NCBI GenBank assembly: GCA_016719855.1 | Contig: JADJYH010000010.1 | Span: 110,737 to 174,736, forward strand | DNA from: Saprospiraceae bacterium | GTDB taxonomy: Bacteria; Bacteroidota; Bacteroidia; Chitinophagales; Saprospiraceae | Direction: 5' to 3' | Length of the DNA stretch: 64,000 bases | Part shown: piece after piece, positions 20,401-28,804 of the stretch | Layout of the letters: each line of letters starts with the position of its first letter | How positions within the stretch are numbered: the stretch's first letter is position 1 | Notes under the pieces: generated by a model | What the model saw: only the letters and a program-made list of their open reading frames with translations | Told to the model about the DNA's origin: nothing | The model's database searches: none | Position numbers and translations under genes: made by a program

Positions 20401-20513
20401 CCGCCTACAAGGGCTTCGACCCAGAAGTGGGCGCCGGTGCTGGCGTGGACAAAGGGATTTACCCGCAGCCGAGGTTTTTCTTGATGGGCGTGAATGTGAC
20501 TTTTGGAAAATAA
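17403..20513 (+). CDS. SusC/RagA-type TonB-dependent outer-membrane transporter
   Basis: 1036 residues from the ATG at 17403, which opens the signal peptide MKILIKLFALLLLGTAANAQ. Residues about 22-100 form a carboxypeptidase-D regulatory-like domain (VRGIVTDAATGDPLIGATVLV). The TonB box region and the SusC signature LDEVVVVGYGVQKKS follow, then the plug (VRIRGTTTIGDSNPLYVVDG, GARAANGVIIVTTKQG) and a 22-strand barrel ending MGVNVTFGK. It imports oligosaccharides across the outer membrane using TonB energy, with the SusD lipoprotein encoded 42 bp downstream as its lid. The neighbouring GH16 suggests beta-glucan oligosaccharides as substrate. The frame is intact over 3.1 kb. Confidence 0.96.
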   Translation: MKILIKLFALLLLGTAANAQKTVRGIVTDAATGDPLIGATVLVKNTADGTVTELDGSYELKLENNQNTLVFSFTGYLETSIEVDGRSEVNVMLEPSSTLLDEVVVVGYGVQKKSVVTGSISKVKAEDLEDMPVTRLEQSLQGRTFGVRVTSSSGQPGAGATVRIRGTTTIGDSNPLYVVDGVPIEGGIDYLNQNDVESIEVLKDAASAAIYGARAANGVIIVTTKQGRSGTMEVNYAGYYGTQNPWRKLTLLNATEYATLMNEASVAAGQGILFQDPQSLGEGTDWQQAIFNENAPIQNHELSLSSGNERSTYYTSFGYFDQEGIVGNKDDSRYKRFSVRLNSSHNVTNKLKFGNTFGYTRVVSSGVAENTEFGSPLGRAINLDPITPLYEDAPSVLSQPRYANNFDALVRNKEGRIYGISDIITSEILNPVAALEVAQSKGYADKFVGSVFGEWEILKGLKFRSNIGTDLAFFGGEGFTPVYYLNATNQSLVTNYGRSLGRGLVWNWENTLNYDFTAGAHQVTLLAGTAAKKSTGQFQAGNVTDIPVTRLEDASLLFATDPESQTFYGYEYVNTLASYFGRVNYNFDSKYLLTALLRVDGSSRFGSNNKYGMFPSLSVGWVLTEEDFFPKNNTVNFFKIRGSYGVNGSDRIGDFRYVSTVGGGRSYTFGDTEQLINGVSPNAISNPDLRWEETTQTNIGFDAKIFKGVGVTFDWFNKTTTGMLLGVEVPAYVGNAGPIGNIAKLENKGYELELSYGKSFGGFDVDFSGNISYVQNKILDLGEDKTFLPGLQRFGPQGIELTRTIVGQAYESFYGYKTDGLFQNQADIQNYTNDDGIRLQPNAQPGDIRFVDVNNDGVINEDDRTIIGDPTPDWTYGFNMSFKYMGFDLLLFGQGVLGNDVYNATRRFDLPKANFTDEALGRWTGEGTSTDFPRVTLNDGDPSVSNQNLTRSSDFWIQNGAFFRVKTLQLGYNLPTAVANKAGMKKARIYVSANNLWTLTAYKGFDPEVGAGAGVDKGIYPQPRFFLMGVNVTFGK

Positions 20514-20555
20514 ATCGGAGTCCCGAATTCGGGAAAACCGCAAAAAAAATTCAAC

Positions 20556-22088
20556 ATGAAAAAGCAAATCTTCTCAAAATACTACCTGCTGCTGGCCGCT
20601 TTGTTGCTGGCCACTTCTTGCGGCAAGGACTTCCTCGAACTGGAGCCGAAAGGCACTTCGTTGGAGACCAATTTTTACAAAACAGAAGCTGAAATCTTCC
20701 AGGGACTCGTGGCAACCTACGACGTGCTCGGGTGGGAGGGCACCGATGGCTGGAACATGCAGCTTGGCCTCCTCAACGCCGCTTCCGACGACTGCTACGC
20801 TGGCGGCAGCGATGCCTCCGACCAGCCCAACTGGGTCGCTTGGGACAATTTCTCCCTCAACCCGCTGCTCGGCCCGCAGATGGGGCTTTGGCGGAAATAC
20901 TACTCCGGCATATACCGGGCGAACTTGATTTTGCAAAAAATCGAAGAGGCACCGAGCCTCTCCCCAGTCTTCAAGGCGAGGACCATTGCGGAGCTGAAAT
21001 TCCTGCGTGGCTCGTTCTATTTTGACCTCGTGCGCCTCTTCGGAAACGTACCGATTTTTACAAGTACCATTTCGCCGGACGATATTTCTTCGGTGAAACA
21101 AGCAAGTCCAGCGGAGGTCTTTGCGCAAATCGAGCAGGATTTGACGGATGCCAAAAACACGCCCGAACTGCCCGAAACCGTGCCGCCCGCCGAACTTGGG
21201 CGCATCACGCACGGTGCAGCAGCGGCGCTGTTGGGCAAGGTTATTTTGTTCCAAAACGACAATGGCCGGATGCTCGAAGCTGCCGCCCATTTCGAGGAAG
21301 TCATCAACTCAAGCAACTATTTCCTGGAGCCAAACTTCGGCGATATTTTCAAGCAGGAAAATGAGTTCGGCCCCGAGTCGGTCTTTGAAATCCAGTATGC
21401 CAGCAACCGCCCTGGCGACTACGGCTGCTGCTTCAATTCCGGCCCCGTCAACAATGCCACCGAGGGCAACTACAACATCCAGTTTTTCGGAATGCGGGAC
21501 TACTCCGGGCCGGAGTATGCGCCGGGCTGGAGCTTCTGCCCCGTTTCGACGGAGTTGGAGGCGTTCATGAAAAACGACCCCCGCTACCAGCATACCATCA
21601 TTGACGGAAAGGCGCTGAAACAAGGTGGGGCATCTTATACGACAGGCTTCCAGAACACCGATTTTTTCATCAAAAAATACGCTCCCATCGCCGCCAACCA
21701 AGCGACCGATGGCGAAACAGCCTTGGCCTGGGGCCAAAACATCCTGATCATCCGCTACGCCGACGTGCTGCTCATGGCCGCAGAGGCCATCGTGCGGGGT
21801 GGCGGCAGTGAGGCCACGGCCCGCCAATACATGAACGAGGTACGTGCACGTGTGGCCCTTCCGGCCTACGACGGATCCATCACGGGACAGGCTTTGCTCA
21901 CCGCCATTTACAAGGAACGCCGCCTCGAACTTGCGACAGAGGGCCAACGATTCTGGGACTTGGTTCGGACGGGTGGTGCGAGTGAGGTATTGCCTGGGTT
22001 TGTAACTGGCGTCAGTGAGTACCTGCCCATCCCGCAACAGGAAATCGAATTGTCGCAGGGGGCGCTGGTGCAAAACTTTGGATACTGA
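20556..22088 (+). CDS. SusD/RagB-type surface glycan-binding lipoprotein
   Basis: 510 residues. The signal peptide has a lipobox (LLALLLATSC, lipidated Cys), and the next residues, GKDFLELEP, are typical of SusD. The N-terminal TPR-like region (KARTIAELKFLRGSFYFDLVRLFGNVP) and the C-terminal signature (ILIIRYADVLLMAAEAIVR; RRLELATEGQRFWDLVRTG) match the SusD/RagB family. It sits on SusC at the cell surface and binds the oligosaccharide before import. It is co-oriented with and 42 bp behind susC, so probably co-transcribed. Confidence 0.96.
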   Translation: MKKQIFSKYYLLLAALLLATSCGKDFLELEPKGTSLETNFYKTEAEIFQGLVATYDVLGWEGTDGWNMQLGLLNAASDDCYAGGSDASDQPNWVAWDNFSLNPLLGPQMGLWRKYYSGIYRANLILQKIEEAPSLSPVFKARTIAELKFLRGSFYFDLVRLFGNVPIFTSTISPDDISSVKQASPAEVFAQIEQDLTDAKNTPELPETVPPAELGRITHGAAAALLGKVILFQNDNGRMLEAAAHFEEVINSSNYFLEPNFGDIFKQENEFGPESVFEIQYASNRPGDYGCCFNSGPVNNATEGNYNIQFFGMRDYSGPEYAPGWSFCPVSTELEAFMKNDPRYQHTIIDGKALKQGGASYTTGFQNTDFFIKKYAPIAANQATDGETALAWGQNILIIRYADVLLMAAEAIVRGGGSEATARQYMNEVRARVALPAYDGSITGQALLTAIYKERRLELATEGQRFWDLVRTGGASEVLPGFVTGVSEYLPIPQQEIELSQGALVQNFGY

Positions 22089-22097
22089 TTCCTGTTT

Positions 22098-22105
22098 TAC
22101 TTTTG
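22098..22105 (+). promoter_or_regulatory. Possible internal -7 box before the GH16 gene
   Basis: TACTTTTG fits TAnnTTTG. A TTTG lies 17 nt upstream (22077-22080). The GH16 gene could have its own promoter besides read-through from susD. Confidence 0.3.
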
Positions 22106-22147
22106 TACTTTAGCTGAGGAATTTGTCAATCATAAAATTGAAGACTA

Positions 22148-23317
22148 ATGCGCAATATATCTAAAACAATAGCCTTTCTTACCCTAGTGCTCATCACCTC
22201 TTGCGGTAGCAAGAATGACGACGGCAATCCGATTTTGCCATTGCTCAGTGCAAACTCGGTCAGCAAATTTGAGGGCAACGACGCCACCAGCTTCGACTTC
22301 AAAGTCCGCTTGGCGCAATCCAGTACCAAGGATGTGTCGGTTGATTATGCTACCAAGGACAAGTCCGCCAAGGCAGGGGAGGATTATGTCCATACGGTTG
22401 GGCATCTCAATTTCGCCGCTGGCGAAACGGAGAAAACGGTGTCCGTCACTATCGTTGCCGACACCCTGGGCGAGGGCGACGAAGAATTTGAGCTGGTGCT
22501 TTCCAATCCAACAAATGCGCAGGTTTCGGCCTTGTCGGTGTTGGGTACTATCCGCAACGATGATTCCTCCGTGCCGGGCAATATAGATGGTTATACCACG
22601 CCTGAAAGCTATGCTGGCTACACATTGGTATGGCAGGATGAGTTCAATGGTACGACCATTGACCCCACCAACTGGGTACACGAAACCGGACCCAATTGGT
22701 TCAACAATGAGTTGCAGAACTACACCGACCGGCCTGTAAACTCGTTTATCGCTAACGGGAAACTGGTCATTGAGGCGAAAAAGGAGAATCTTGAGGGAAG
22801 GGAATATACCTCTGCCCGCATGAAAACGGCTGGGTTGCACGAGTTCAAATATGGCCGCATTGACATCCGGGCAAAACTGCCCTTCGGGCAAGGTATCTGG
22901 CCTGCCTTGTGGATGCTGGGCAACAATGTTGATGCCGTAGGTTGGCCAAAATGCGGCGAGATTGATATTATGGAACTCATTGGCAAACAACCATCTACGC
23001 TCTATGGAACCGTCCATTGGGACAATAACGGCAGCCATGCCGATTACGGCGGTTCAACGAACTTGACCAATGGCATTTTTGCGGATGAGTTCCATGTGTT
23101 TACCATCATTTGGGACAACCAGCAAATCAAGTGGCTGCTGGACGATGTGCAGTTCCATGCGGTGGATATTACACCCGCTGGCTTGTCTGAGTTCCACAAT
23201 GATTTTTTCCTGATTTTCAACGTGGCTGTCGGTGGCGACTGGCCCGGAAATCCAGATGCTACTACTGTTTTTCCACAGCAAATGCAGGTGGATTATGTGC
23301 GGGTTTTTCAGGAGTGA
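22148..23317 (+). CDS. GH16 endo-beta-glucanase (laminarinase-type) lipoprotein with Calx-beta domain
   Basis: 389 residues. A lipoprotein signal (LTLVLITSC) is followed by a Calx-beta-like domain (about 35-140: DVSVDYATKDKSAKAGEDY; LGEGDEEFELVLSNP) and a GH16 catalytic domain (about 155-389). The active-site motif CGEIDIMELIG provides the nucleophile and acid/base Glu of the ExDxxE pattern, and FGQGIWPALWMLG and NVAVGGDWPG are also typical. GH16 enzymes with this motif usually cut beta-1,3- or mixed-linkage glucans such as laminarin. As a surface lipoprotein behind SusCD it would make the oligosaccharides that SusCD imports. The exact substrate is inferred from the family. Confidence 0.93.
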   Translation: MRNISKTIAFLTLVLITSCGSKNDDGNPILPLLSANSVSKFEGNDATSFDFKVRLAQSSTKDVSVDYATKDKSAKAGEDYVHTVGHLNFAAGETEKTVSVTIVADTLGEGDEEFELVLSNPTNAQVSALSVLGTIRNDDSSVPGNIDGYTTPESYAGYTLVWQDEFNGTTIDPTNWVHETGPNWFNNELQNYTDRPVNSFIANGKLVIEAKKENLEGREYTSARMKTAGLHEFKYGRIDIRAKLPFGQGIWPALWMLGNNVDAVGWPKCGEIDIMELIGKQPSTLYGTVHWDNNGSHADYGGSTNLTNGIFADEFHVFTIIWDNQQIKWLLDDVQFHAVDITPAGLSEFHNDFFLIFNVAVGGDWPGNPDATTVFPQQMQVDYVRVFQE

Positions 23318-23321
23318 GCAC

Positions 23322-24500
23322 TTATTTCATCCCCGCCACCCGAATCGTCAGCGGTGGCAGTCCCGGCAAGTTGCTAACGGGTTTGTCCAAATAGAAATAC
23401 GCCGTGGCACAGTAGTCTTCTGAGCGGTAAAAATTGACCCAGCCATCGGGGAAGTTGGGGTCCGACAGCTTGGGAGCACCGGGTTCCAGCAATTTGATGC
23501 AGCCCGCTTGCACATTCACGGTAACGGGGATGAACGGGGCCACCATCTTCCGCACCTCGTCCCGCATGTACCCGCCCAGCACTTGGATGGTCGCCCGCAT
23601 GTTTTTTTGGAAAAACAGCGCATCGTCAAGGTGGAAACGGTAGAGCGACCACTGACGGGTGCTGTCGTTGGCCACCGGGCAACCCTGCGTCCGGTTGATG
23701 AACTTGCCCAGCCCCCAGCCCGACCCCACGTAATCCTCCGCACCCGTACCAACGATGGTCGGGTACTTCCCGTCACCATCGAGGTAAATCTTCACTTCGC
23801 CCTCGCCCCACCAGCTTTTGCCGTACTCCGGGGCGGTGATGAGGCCCATGTTCACACCGAGCAATCTACCCTGTCCCGCCACGTTGGGCAGCAGCTCGAA
23901 GTCCTCGCCGAGCGTGGTCTTCAGCTCCCGCCGCCAGTGGCAGTGGAAGTAGAGCGCATCGGCTGGCAGTGACTCAACCAACTGAAAATCAACGTCGTAG
24001 AAGAAAAGGTCGAGCCGTTTTGCCGAGTCGTTGGTGACCACAATTCGTGCGCCCTTGCGGAACGGCATCGGGATGAAGCAGTTGAACGAGCGCCCCTCCG
24101 GGCTGCTGAACAGGGCATTTTCGAACGGCATTGTCTGCCCGTGCGAGATGCTGAAAAAGTCGCCGAGCGGTACGCTGACGGCGGGCTTGGCCTCCCCATC
24201 CCAGAACATTTCGAGGCGCAGCGAGCGCAGCATCTCCGGGCTGCGGTCGTTCACCGTCAGCCATATTCGCTGCACGATGCCGGTGCCGCTCACGTCGAGC
24301 AGGGTGGCGCTGGCCCCCGCCTCAATCGGTTCGAAGGCGTGGCCCTTGGCGCTTTGGTTTTCCATGCCACCAGCGCCGGGAGTGGCCTTCGGGTTCTCGA
24401 AGGTGGCCCAGCGGGGCTGGTCGGGGCGATGCTGGTAAAGCGCTTGGGCGTGAAGGTTTAGGGAAAAAAAGAGGAAGGGGAGGAGGATGAGTTTGTCCAT
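23322..24500 (-). CDS. DUF2961/GH172-family secreted glycoside hydrolase
   Basis: 392 residues from the ATG at 24500, which opens the signal peptide MDKLILLPFLFFSLNLHAQ; the open frame upstream is not protein-like. The conserved DUF2961 blocks are present: WATFENPKATPGAGG, the SGTGIVQRIWLTV segment, GKSWWGEGEVKIYLDGDG, TIVGTGAEDYVGSGWGLG (with the family acidic residues) and YRFHLDDALFF. GH172 members act on fructose dianhydrides or alpha-D-arabinofuranosides, among others, so substrate cannot be assigned. Its stop lies 4 bp from the stop of the GH16 gene in convergent orientation, which places it at the edge of the utilisation locus. Confidence 0.9.
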   Translation of the reverse strand: MDKLILLPFLFFSLNLHAQALYQHRPDQPRWATFENPKATPGAGGMENQSAKGHAFEPIEAGASATLLDVSGTGIVQRIWLTVNDRSPEMLRSLRLEMFWDGEAKPAVSVPLGDFFSISHGQTMPFENALFSSPEGRSFNCFIPMPFRKGARIVVTNDSAKRLDLFFYDVDFQLVESLPADALYFHCHWRRELKTTLGEDFELLPNVAGQGRLLGVNMGLITAPEYGKSWWGEGEVKIYLDGDGKYPTIVGTGAEDYVGSGWGLGKFINRTQGCPVANDSTRQWSLYRFHLDDALFFQKNMRATIQVLGGYMRDEVRKMVAPFIPVTVNVQAGCIKLLEPGAPKLSDPNFPDGWVNFYRSEDYCATAYFYLDKPVSNLPGLPPLTIRVAGMK

Positions 24501-24692
24501 ATTCGGCGTTTTGAATTGATTTTGGTTAAAGGTAAAAACTTCTTCAAAACTGGGCGGGGCAGGTGGTGAGCTGGCAAGGAAGACTTTAATCTTAGCTTTT
24601 GCCGCCCCAACGCTCACGGAACGGGGCAATTATTATTGACCCAAAACCGCATAGGGTATCATCTTTGGAAATCGTTTTTCAAAAAAGTAGTT

Positions 24693-26136
24693 ATGAAAGC
24701 AATCAACCGTTTGGTTCTCCTTTTGGGCACATTGATTCTCGCCGCACAGCGCCTCGGTGCACAATCTTGCGAAAGCATGGATATCCAACCCGTGGTGGAC
24801 ATCCCATCCGCCTGCTCCGAAATGACGATGACCATGCTGCACGACCAACTCGACCGCCCCTTCCTCTACGTCGCCGGGAAGGAGGGAGGGCTGATAATCT
24901 ATGACCTGACCACTGCGCAAGCGCCTACTTGGGTCGCCACCATCCCCGTTTCGGCGTTTGAAAACCTGCACGTGATGAACCTCTCCCAATCCGGCAACTA
25001 CCTGTACCTCGCCATTGGCAACCATTTCGGCGCTACCCAAAAATCGGGGATGGCCATCGTGGACGTGACCCAGCCGACTACGCCTTTCGTCACCGATTAC
25101 TGGACGGTGCAGGCGAACGACGGCGGGGCGGGCATCGTCGTGACGGAAGGCAATTATGCTTACCTCGGGGCCATGCGGCACGGGTTGATTATTTTGGATA
25201 TTTCGGATAAAACGGATATCCAGTTTCAATCGCAGTTCATCCCCGACCTCGATTTTCCCGACTCCAGCCCCGACCCCGCCAAAATCAATGCAAGGGGGAT
25301 GGCGGTGAAAAATGGCATCGTCTATCTCTGCTACGATGCAGGTGGATTGCGCATCATTGATGCCACCGACCCCATCAATCCAGCGGAAACTGGTCGCTAC
25401 GCCAATCCCGAACTCAATGGGCTGCCGAGGGCCTACAACAACCTCGTCTTGGGTGGCGACCTGGCGTATGTGGCGGTGGATTACTGCGGGCTGGAAGTGC
25501 TGAATGTGGTGAACCCAGCGGCCATAACGCTCACTGGTTGGTGGAACCCCTGGAACTGCCAGTCCAATCCACTCAACTGGTTTGTCAGTCCCGGCCATAC
25601 GAACGAGCTGGCCTTCAACCCTGCCTGCAAGCTGCTTTTCCTCTCCTCCGGCAAAAGCGACCTGCACGTTCTGGACGTTTCCAACCCTTCCTTCCCCGAT
25701 TCTTGCAACTTCTTTGGGGGCGTGGCCAATAGCATCGGCACCTGGGGCGTCTCGACCTGGCATGATCAAATTTACCTATCGTATATCTGCAACCCACTGC
25801 CGTTCCCCTTTCCTTCCAACTGGACTGGCGTCAAAATTTTGAGCTACCAAAATGATTGCCTCTCTGCCGCCCCAACAACCCTCCAGCCTCCCGGTTTTTT
25901 CCTTTCACCCCAATCCCTAACCAATGAATTGACGGTCGAACTGCCCAACGCAGGTGTCTGTGAATTAATCGTTTGCAATGCACTGGGGCAAATCCTCCTT
26001 CGGAAAAAAGACGACTGGAAATGAAACGGAGGTGCTGCTTGATTTCTCCCCGTTCAGGGATGGCGCTTATTTTCTGAGCCTGTGGTGGGAGACCGGGAGT
26101 AGGACTGAGCGGGTTGTGAAAATGAGGGGTGGGTAG
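24693..26136 (+). CDS. LVIVD-repeat beta-propeller secreted protein with T9SS signal (one frameshift)
   Basis: Signal peptide from the ATG at 24693 (INRLVLLLGTLILAAQRLGAQ), then a seven-bladed propeller of LVIVD-type repeats: LYVAGKEGGLIIYDLT, SGMAIVDVTQPTTPF, GLIILDISDKT, GLRIIDATDPINPAETG, CGLEVLNVVNP and DLHVLDVSNPSFP. The main frame stops at 26024 within the sorting domain (ALGQILLRKKDDWK). Removing one A from the six-A run near 26007 restores TTGNETEVLLDFSPFRDG and the normal end ERVVKMRGG at 26136. It is probably a surface-attached or secreted cell-wall-associated protein; no catalytic function is known for the family. Confidence 0.85.
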
Positions 26137-26266
26137 GATTTTAGGTCAAAGTTTAGTTTTTCTCCATAAGGCGATGTCAAAATTTTGTCGCAATATGTCG
26201 CAATACTGTCCGCAAATTAAACGATTCGCTTCACCAAACCACATCCGCCGCCGCCTTCTTCAACTC

Positions 26267-26297
26267 AAGTACACCGGAAATCCTTTCCGGTGTACTT
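26267..26297. terminator. Bidirectional hairpin between convergent genes
   Basis: A 14-bp perfect stem AAGTACACCGGAAA / TTTCCGGTGTACTT (26267-26280 and 26284-26297) lies directly beside the end of the LytTR gene at 26301. It probably serves both converging transcripts. Confidence 0.7.
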
Positions 26298-26300
26298 GGT

Positions 26301-27002
26301 TTATTTGCCTTCCACCGCACTCAAAAATTCCTCCTTGTACATCCTGCCGATAGGGATTTCCAAATCGCCGATTTCAACATCCTGCGCCGTATATGCGCTG
26401 ATTTTATTCTTGGCAACGATGAATGATTTATGCACTTGGAGGAAATAGTCTTTGGGCAGGTCTTTGAAGAAGTTGCCGATGGACACTTTGGTGATGATTT
26501 TTTGGGTGGACAACACGATTTTCACATAGTCTTTTACCCCTTCGATATAAAGAATATCGTCCAATGCTATTTTGATGGTTTTTCGGTCAGCTTTTACAAA
26601 AATATACGAGTCCGCTTGAGGGCTTGGAGCGGTAGTATGCGACAGCTTTTGTTCGAGGAATTTTTCGATGGCTTTAATAAAACGCTTAAAAGGAATGGGC
26701 TTCACCAAGTAATCGAGCACGTTTAACTCGAAGCCCTCCACCGCATATTCCCGGTAGGCGGTGGTGATGATGATTTCCGGCTTGTTTTGGATGGATTCGA
26801 TGAGTTCCAGCCCAGTTATCTCCGGCATTTGTATGTCGAGGAAAAGCAGGTCTGGCTGGAGGAGCTTTATTTGGGCAAGCGCTTCCACAGGGTCGGTGGA
26901 TTTGCCGCAAACCTCAAACTGGCTGAACTTCGACAGGTGCTGCTCGATGACGTTCAACGCCAACGGTTCATCGTCCACGATATAGCATTTATATTTTTTC
27001 AT
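26301..27002 (-). CDS. LytTR-family response regulator
   Basis: 233 residues. Receiver domain (about 1-120): the acidic pair in VDDEP, the phosphoacceptor Asp in LLFLDIQMPEITG, and KPIP as the conserved Lys. LytTR DNA-binding domain (about 135-230): FVKADRKTIKIALDDILYIEG, FLQVHKSFIVAKNKI. It is the partner of the histidine kinase whose gene overlaps it by 14 bp upstream. Such pairs in Bacteroidota usually control one or a few local genes; here the target is unknown. Confidence 0.94.
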   Translation of the reverse strand: MKKYKCYIVDDEPLALNVIEQHLSKFSQFEVCGKSTDPVEALAQIKLLQPDLLFLDIQMPEITGLELIESIQNKPEIIITTAYREYAVEGFELNVLDYLVKPIPFKRFIKAIEKFLEQKLSHTTAPSPQADSYIFVKADRKTIKIALDDILYIEGVKDYVKIVLSTQKIITKVSIGNFFKDLPKDYFLQVHKSFIVAKNKISAYTAQDVEIGDLEIPIGRMYKEEFLSAVEGK

Positions 27003-28038
27003 CCCTGAAATTTATTTCCAGCCCGACGCTGTACTTATCGGGCAGGTCTTCGACTTTTAATTGATGGCGTCCGGGATATAGCAATATAAGCCGTTGCCGA
27101 ATATTTTCCAGCCCGACACCTCCGTTGATATGGGTGTTTCCCTTGCCTTTTTTCTTGGTGTTCGAGAGGTTAAAAACGAGTTTTTTATCGTCTGCGTGGA
27201 GGTCTATTTCTATCCTAAACAGCCCGTCCGAACCTGGACCGCCGTGCTTGAAACAATTTTCCGCAAAGGGCAGCAATATGAGCGGTGCCACTTTTATGGC
27301 GTCGTTTTTAACTGCAATATCCGATGCTATTTTCAATTTTTCGCCGTACCGCAATTGCTCCAAGCCCATGTAATTTTCGAGCAGTTGCACCTCTTTCGAC
27401 AAGGCCACGGTGTCCATATTTGCCCTATAAACCAAGTAGTCCAACAATTCGGTGAGCTTCAAAATGCTGTCGGCGGTCAGGTCTGATTTCATCAGGGCGA
27501 GGCTGTAGATATTGTTGAGGGAGTTGAACAAAAAATGGGGATGGAGCTGCCCCTTGAGGAGCTTGATTTCGGCCTCGGCTTTCGCTTTGACCAATTGCTC
27601 GTTGAGCTTTTGCTTTTTGCGATAATCGCCGATAATATAAATGCAGACCGCCAGCGCAATGATGGAATAATCCCGGATAATGTTTTTCATCATCTTGGCA
27701 GCGGGCATTTTAAAATACCGCGCTTCCTCCAGATAATTCACCAATTCTGCCCATTTTATCCTGGCAAAAAAGACAAACACCCCTACCACCAATATCCAAA
27801 AAATGAACAGATACCACCTGTTTTTTTTCAAAAAATGGGGAACGACATACAGCGCAATAAAGTAGGTGGCCAACATCAATGCAGGCAGTGACAAGAAGGT
27901 GGCACGGAAAAAACGTAAGTTTTCATCCGGCTGCATGTGCATTAGGTTGGCAAAATACTCCGATGCGACATACAGCATCCAAAACAGGATATCAATGGAT
28001 ACCTCCCTAAAGTTTGCTGGATGGAAATTTTCTTTCAT
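26989..28038 (-). CDS. LytS-type sensor histidine kinase
   Basis: 349 residues, start ATG at 28038. Four hydrophobic membrane segments fill about 1-150 (LFWMLYVASEYFANL, FLSLPALMLATYFIALYVV, YLFIFWILVVGVFVFF, YSIIALAVCIYIIGD). A coiled linker and the His_kinase domain follow, with the phosphoacceptor in LKGQLHPHFLFNSLNNIYSL, the N-box-like LILLPFAENCFKHG, and GVGLENIRQRLILLYPG as the G-box. No periplasmic sensor domain, so the signal is probably sensed in or near the membrane. It overlaps the LytTR gene and is divergent from the GldM-domain gene across a 228-bp gap with no other feature. Confidence 0.93.
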   Translation of the reverse strand: MKENFHPANFREVSIDILFWMLYVASEYFANLMHMQPDENLRFFRATFLSLPALMLATYFIALYVVPHFLKKNRWYLFIFWILVVGVFVFFARIKWAELVNYLEEARYFKMPAAKMMKNIIRDYSIIALAVCIYIIGDYRKKQKLNEQLVKAKAEAEIKLLKGQLHPHFLFNSLNNIYSLALMKSDLTADSILKLTELLDYLVYRANMDTVALSKEVQLLENYMGLEQLRYGEKLKIASDIAVKNDAIKVAPLILLPFAENCFKHGGPGSDGLFRIEIDLHADDKKLVFNLSNTKKKGKGNTHINGGVGLENIRQRLILLYPGRHQLKVEDLPDKYSVGLEINFRDEKI

Positions 28039-28266
28039 TTTTTAATCAATTGTTCTTTTTGACTTGCAAGAAACGCCAATAATTGCAAGGCGAAATGCCA
28101 AAGTATAGGAACGACGCATTGCGGTAGAGCAACTACGGACTACCTGCCATTTGCCTCAAAAATGGTCGTTGTTAGCCCTTTCCTTGCAGTTGGTCTACTT
28201 CTAAATTCTTGACCTCAAAACGGGGATAAGTTTGCATAAAATTTTATTCACCAAAAATTAAAAGTC

Positions 28267-28710
28267 ATGAAAAGTACCATCAAAAACTTCCTGTTTTCAG
28301 CCGCCGTCCTGCTGCTTACTTGTTCCTTCGTCGGAAGCCCCGTTTCTCATGTGGAAAGAACGCCGAAACCTACCTTGAAATCAGCGCCCGTCGGCGGAAT
28401 CTATGTCGTTTTCGCCGGAAAATTCGGCGGGAACGTCAGCAAAAAGGAAATAGCGAGCCAGCGGGAATTAAAAGTCGAGGGTTGCGACATCGCCAATGCC
28501 GCCCGGATTTTCCAATACACTTTGGTCACTACCAAAAATGGAAAAACCAGCTCCCTGCAATCCAAATCGAACGCACTGACCCAGGAAATGATTACCCAAC
28601 TGAAAAGCCTTGCGCCCGGCGACGAATTCGAGTTCAAGCAAATCAAAGCCTACCTTTCTAATGGCAAGGATGTGGTAGATGTTCATGCAAAAAAGTATGT
28701 CGTGGTGTAA
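28267..28710 (+). CDS. Small secreted protein with GldM-like C-terminal fold
   Basis: 147 residues. Signal peptide (FLFSAAVLLLTCSFVGSPVS), then a single domain of about 105 residues. The pattern F.Y.LVTTKNGKTSSLQSKS, LTQEMITQLKSLAPGDEFEFKQIKAYL and the terminal VDVHAKKYVVV resembles the last beta-sandwich of the gliding and T9SS motor protein GldM. GldM itself is a 500-residue inner-membrane protein, so this is a stand-alone secreted version. Its function is unknown, and the similarity is by eye and needs a profile search. Confidence 0.6.
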   Translation: MKSTIKNFLFSAAVLLLTCSFVGSPVSHVERTPKPTLKSAPVGGIYVVFAGKFGGNVSKKEIASQRELKVEGCDIANAARIFQYTLVTTKNGKTSSLQSKSNALTQEMITQLKSLAPGDEFEFKQIKAYLSNGKDVVDVHAKKYVVV

Positions 28711-28738
28711 ACGGCGACTGATGTAATGCCTGAAAAGT

Positions 28739-28778
28739 ATCCCGAATCTTCCGTGATGGAAAGGTTCGGGATGCTTTT
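28739..28778 (+). terminator. Terminator after GldM-domain gene
   Basis: Stem ATCCCGAA / TTCGGGAT (28739-28746 and 28765-28772), with extra pairing inside and a T6 run directly after. Confidence 0.8.
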
Positions 28779-28804
28779 TTAAACTCCTCCCACTGCTTCG
28801 AAGC

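Noticed and set aside
24633..25769. 378-residue minus-strand open frame
   Set aside because: Antisense shadow of the LVIVD-repeat gene, which has a signal peptide and recognisable repeats.
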